From the IMG/VR virus record IMGVR_UViG_3300045885_000053, positions 1 through 40,515 of that record: a DNA stretch of 40,515 nt. The stretch is one strand, 5' to 3'. The stretch comes from a virus. The position numbers and the translations under genes were made by a program. Shown one piece after another: positions 37,511-40,515 of the stretch. Each line of letters begins with the position of its first letter. Position 1 is the first letter of the stretch. The notes below the pieces were generated by a model. It was not told where the DNA came from, did not search any database, and saw nothing but the letters and a program-made list of their open reading frames with translations.

Positions 37511-40156
37511 GTGATCATCATCGACGAAGAAGATTATTTGGCGCATTATGGTATTCTGCGTCGATCTGGCCGTTACCCATGGGGATCGGGAGAAGACGAA
37601 AATACTCGTAATCGAATTTTTATGCAAGAAGTTAAGCGGCTTCGTAATGAAGGATTGACTGATACTGAAATTGCTCGAGGATTTAATTGTAGTACGACTG
37701 AGCTTCGAGCTGATATTTCTTATGCTAAAAATGCTAACAGGCAAGCCGATATCGCTATGGCTCAACGTTTGAAGGAAAAGGGTTATTCTACAAATGCCAT
37801 AGCTAAAAGAATGAATATTCCTGAATCAACAGCAAGAAATCTCCTCAAACCAGGAGAAGCAGATAAGGCAGATGTTCTTCAAGCAACTGCTAATATGCTT
37901 AAATCGCAGGTTGATGAAAAAGGGTTTGTTGATGTAGGTAAGGGTGTAGAGAATTATGTTGGTGTAAGTGCCACTCGTCTTGAAACTGCTGTAGGAATGC
38001 TTCGTGCAGAAGGTTATGAATTGCACGAAGTTAAAGTAACACAGCTTGGCACTGGTCATGAAACAAGAATGAAAGTTCTTGCTCCGCCAGGAACTACTCA
38101 GAAAGAAGTATGGCTTAATCGAGACAAAATTCAACAAATTACTGGTTATTCTGATGATGGTGGTAGGCATTATGCAAAAATTCATACCCCGTTACCAATC
38201 GACCCGAAACGTCTCGACATTCGTTATGCTGAGGATGGCGGTAGCCAAGCTGACGGAGTTGTGTTTGTCCGTCCTGGAGTTTCTGATATTTCTTTGGGTG
38301 GCGCTAAATATGCTCAAGTTCGTATTCAAATTGGAGATGGCCATTATATTAAAGGGATGGCAATTTATAAAGATGATCTTCCTGATGGAGTAGATCTTCA
38401 ATTTAATACAAATAAATCCAATACAGGTAAGAAGACTGATGCTCTAAAAGAATTGAGTGATGATCCTTCTTTACCATTTGGTTCAATTGTTCGCCAAATT
38501 GTTGAGAATCCAGGTACATCTAAAGAGCGGGTAACTTCCGCTATGAATATTGTAAATGATGAAGGTACTTGGGAAACATGGTCTCGTACTTTGTCTTCGC
38601 AGATGTTGTCTAAGCAGAGCCCGGCTCTTGCTAAGTCTCAGCTTGATATGACATATGATCGTAGACAAAGAGAGTATGATGACATTAATAATCTCACAAA
38701 CCAAACAGTTCGTAAAAGACTTCTTAATGATTTTGCTGATAGTACTGATTCTGCTTCTGTTCATTTGAAGGCAGCTGCACTTCCTGGGCAATCGGTTAAA
38801 GTTATTCTTCCGATTAAATCTATGTCGCCTACTGAAGTTTATGCGCCTGATTATGAGAATGGAGACAGAGTTGTTTTAATTCGTCATCCTCATGGTGGAA
38901 CGTTTGAAATACCAGAACTTATTGTTAATAACAGGCAGCATGAGGCAAGGCGTCTTTTAGGAAATGCTAGAGATGCCATTGGTATTCATCATACTGTTGC
39001 CGCAAGATTGTCAGGCGCCGACTTTGATGGTGACACAGTTCTAGTAATTCCAAATAGACAGGGTCGAATTAAAACTTCTCCTGCTCTTGAAGCTCTTAAG
39101 GGATTTGATCCTCGGTCATCATACCCAGGTTATGAAGGTATGAAGCCGATGAAGAATACCCAAACAGAGATGGGTAAGATTTCTAATCTTATTACAGACA
39201 TGACTATTCAAGGCGCAAGTCATGATGAGATTGCCCGTGCCGTAAAACATTCAATGGTAGTTATTGATGCTGAGAAACACAATCTTAATTATAGACTTTC
39301 TTATAATGATAATAATATTAAAGCACTTAAAGAAAAGTATCAACGACAACCGGGTGGTGGTACAGGCGCAGCCACTTTAATTTCTAGGGCTAAGTCTGAA
39401 TTGAGGATACCTCAAAGAGTCCCCCGTCCTCAAACAGAAGGGGGTCCTGTAGATAAGGCAACAGGGGCTAAGGTATTTAAAGAAACTGGGAAGCGACATT
39501 GGAAGTCGGGCGCTCTCCTTACTCAAAGAACAACCCGTCTTGCTGAAGCTACTGATGCGCATACCCTTTCCTCAGGTACACCTATGGAAAGATTGTATGC
39601 TGATCATTCTAATAAGCTTAAGTCATTGGCTAACCAGGCGCGTCTTAATGCTTTAAATACCCCCCCTTCTAAATGGTCACCCTCTGCTAAGAAGACTTAT
39701 GCTAATGAAGTAGACTCTCTTGATTCTAAGCTGGCCATAGCTAAAAAGAACGCCCCTCTTGAACGGCAAGCACAACTAATTGCTAACAGTATTGTTAGAA
39801 CTAAAAGAGATTACAATCCAAACATGGATAAAGAAACCAGAAAGAAGATAGAATACCAAGCCCTTGAGGAAGCGCGTGTTCGTACTGGTGCTGGTAAGCA
39901 GAGGATTACTATTACTAATAGAGAATGGGATGCCATACAAGCTGGTGCTATTAGTGATTCAAAGCTCACCGAGATTCTTAACCACGCCGACATGCATGTT
40001 GTTAGAGAGCTGGCCACTCCTAAGAGTTCTATTCTTATGACCAGCCCAATGACTAATAGGGCTAATGCTATGCTAGCAGCTGGATACACAAGAGCTGAAG
40101 TTGCAGCACAACTTGGTGTTTCATTGAGTACTTTAGATGAAGCAACAGTTGGATGA
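37511..40156 (+). CDS. Single-chain two-barrel RNA polymerase-like protein (DFDGD) with HYG motif
   Basis: This 881-residue protein starts at GTG 37511 behind AAGGGGGTG. At residues 12-25 it has HYGILRRSGRYPWG, related to the HYGxKGMxWG motif of phage structural proteins. Two helix-turn-helix-like stretches follow (about 43-72 and 84-111), and a third closes the protein (about 851-876). The core shows the two signatures of two-barrel RNA polymerases: a KGM segment (K281) in the first barrel region, and RHPHGGTFEIPEL then AIGIHHTVAARLSGADFDGD with the metal-binding D504-F-D506-G-D508. It aligns with the beta-prime subunit pattern AIxLHxxV...ADFDGD. Size is close to the YonO group. Enzyme activity is inferred. 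Confidence 0.8.
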   Translation: MIIIDEEDYLAHYGILRRSGRYPWGSGEDENTRNRIFMQEVKRLRNEGLTDTEIARGFNCSTTELRADISYAKNANRQADIAMAQRLKEKGYSTNAIAKRMNIPESTARNLLKPGEADKADVLQATANMLKSQVDEKGFVDVGKGVENYVGVSATRLETAVGMLRAEGYELHEVKVTQLGTGHETRMKVLAPPGTTQKEVWLNRDKIQQITGYSDDGGRHYAKIHTPLPIDPKRLDIRYAEDGGSQADGVVFVRPGVSDISLGGAKYAQVRIQIGDGHYIKGMAIYKDDLPDGVDLQFNTNKSNTGKKTDALKELSDDPSLPFGSIVRQIVENPGTSKERVTSAMNIVNDEGTWETWSRTLSSQMLSKQSPALAKSQLDMTYDRRQREYDDINNLTNQTVRKRLLNDFADSTDSASVHLKAAALPGQSVKVILPIKSMSPTEVYAPDYENGDRVVLIRHPHGGTFEIPELIVNNRQHEARRLLGNARDAIGIHHTVAARLSGADFDGDTVLVIPNRQGRIKTSPALEALKGFDPRSSYPGYEGMKPMKNTQTEMGKISNLITDMTIQGASHDEIARAVKHSMVVIDAEKHNLNYRLSYNDNNIKALKEKYQRQPGGGTGAATLISRAKSELRIPQRVPRPQTEGGPVDKATGAKVFKETGKRHWKSGALLTQRTTRLAEATDAHTLSSGTPMERLYADHSNKLKSLANQARLNALNTPPSKWSPSAKKTYANEVDSLDSKLAIAKKNAPLERQAQLIANSIVRTKRDYNPNMDKETRKKIEYQALEEARVRTGAGKQRITITNREWDAIQAGAISDSKLTEILNHADMHVVRELATPKSSILMTSPMTNRANAMLAAGYTRAEVAAQLGVSLSTLDEATVG

Positions 40157-40169
40157 AAGGAGAAAGTTA

Positions 40170-40415
40170 ATGATTAAAACTATGCTCACTACTATTGATA
40201 ACCCACACTCTCCTTTCGATGACTTTCCAGCATGGTATGCGTATGATGTTTCATCAGGCCACCATACTTCTTCTTTTCTTGCCCGCATTCTCCAAGACTC
40301 AGATCAATTATCAGAATTTGATATTGAAGTTGCGATAGAGGAAGCAATCGATGAGATTGTAAAAGAAAATGTATCTGGCATGTATAAGAAAGTTACGAAA
40401 GAGTTTCCAGATTGA
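40170..40415 (+). CDS. Small conserved protein linked to the RNA polymerase-like gene
   Basis: This 81-residue protein starts at ATG 40170 behind GAAAGGAGAAAG, 13 bases after the polymerase-like gene. MIKTMLTTIDNPHSPFDDFPAWYAYD, GHHTSSFLARI and DIEVAIEEAIDEIVKENVSGMYKKV are conserved in Gram-positive phages, and I recall it near genes of this type. Function unknown; an acidic partner or regulator of the polymerase-like protein is possible. Confidence 0.65.
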   Translation: MIKTMLTTIDNPHSPFDDFPAWYAYDVSSGHHTSSFLARILQDSDQLSEFDIEVAIEEAIDEIVKENVSGMYKKVTKEFPD

Positions 40416-40515
40416 AATAAAAATTTTAATAATAATTTTTAAATTTATTTTTAAATCTGGAGATCTCAGTTCAAAGGGGAGGGGGGCCTTCGCAAGAACT
40501 ACCCCCCCTATGCAT
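40416..40515 (+). other. Non-coding right edge: AT-rich tract, palindrome and G-run/C-run inverted repeat
   Basis: 40416-40455 is almost only A and T. GAGATCTC at 40459-40466 is a perfect palindrome. A G-rich run (about 40476-40486) and a run of seven C (40502-40508) could pair around CCTTCGCAAGAACTA, but no T-run follows. It may be a terminator, a packaging-related site or the leader of the next gene. Confidence 0.4.

Overview
The window is a stretch of a double-stranded DNA tailed phage (siphovirus) genome. Every gene I can support reads rightward. By eye the composition is AT-leaning (roughly low forties percent GC). Shine-Dalgarno sites are strong and AGGAGG-like, GTG and TTG starts are frequent, and neighbouring genes often overlap (ATGA, TAATG). 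Several small membrane genes, the amidase endolysin, the r1t-like holin and the Gp37-like tail protein resemble proteins of phages of Gram-positive bacteria, especially Actinobacteria and gut Gram-positives. The host cannot be fixed from sequence alone. I see no integrase, excisionase, repressor cluster or attachment site, so a virulent lifestyle is the simplest reading. The left edge cuts a tail-fibre-like gene and the right edge lies in non-coding DNA, so this may not be the whole genome.

Layout. 1-2.1 kb: end of a tail fibre-like gene, two small genes and a PGRP/amidase endolysin. 2.1-12 kb: packaging and head genes (HNH nuclease, connector, HYG-motif protein, large terminase, portal, a protease-major capsid fusion, head completion proteins), two related tail-tube genes flanking a tail chaperone-like gene, and a collar-fibre gene. 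12-19.5 kb: HK97-gp10-like protein, a 1607-residue tape measure, distal tail protein, Gp37-like tail protein and holin. 19.5-26.6 kb: small membrane proteins, a secreted lysozyme-like protein and conserved unknowns, many behind their own promoter-like element and some followed by intrinsic terminators. 26.6-37.5 kb: a 1253-residue helicase/primase-like/family B polymerase fusion, an SSB-like protein, an SF2 helicase, two PD-(D/E)XK nucleases, many small unknowns and a structured non-coding stretch. 37.5-40.4 kb: an 881-residue protein with the DFDGD signature of two-barrel RNA polymerases and a conserved small protein.

The most interesting combination is (a) the single-chain RNA polymerase-like protein, which carries an HYG-type N-terminal motif like that of a protein in the head-gene cluster, and (b) nine copies of a promoter-like element of about 30 bp. 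The element has TTCGCA, then TTTACAT, then TATAAT only about five bases later, and all copies lie in the non-structural half. One inference is a polymerase that enters with the virion and reads early/middle genes from these elements. The alternative is that the host sigma-A enzyme reads them through the near-perfect -10 boxes. Other strong points are the replication fusion, two in-frame internal ribosome binding sites (endolysin; protease-capsid fusion) and a recombination scar at 33.3-33.8 kb where two alternative gene cassettes sit side by side between the same short flanks.
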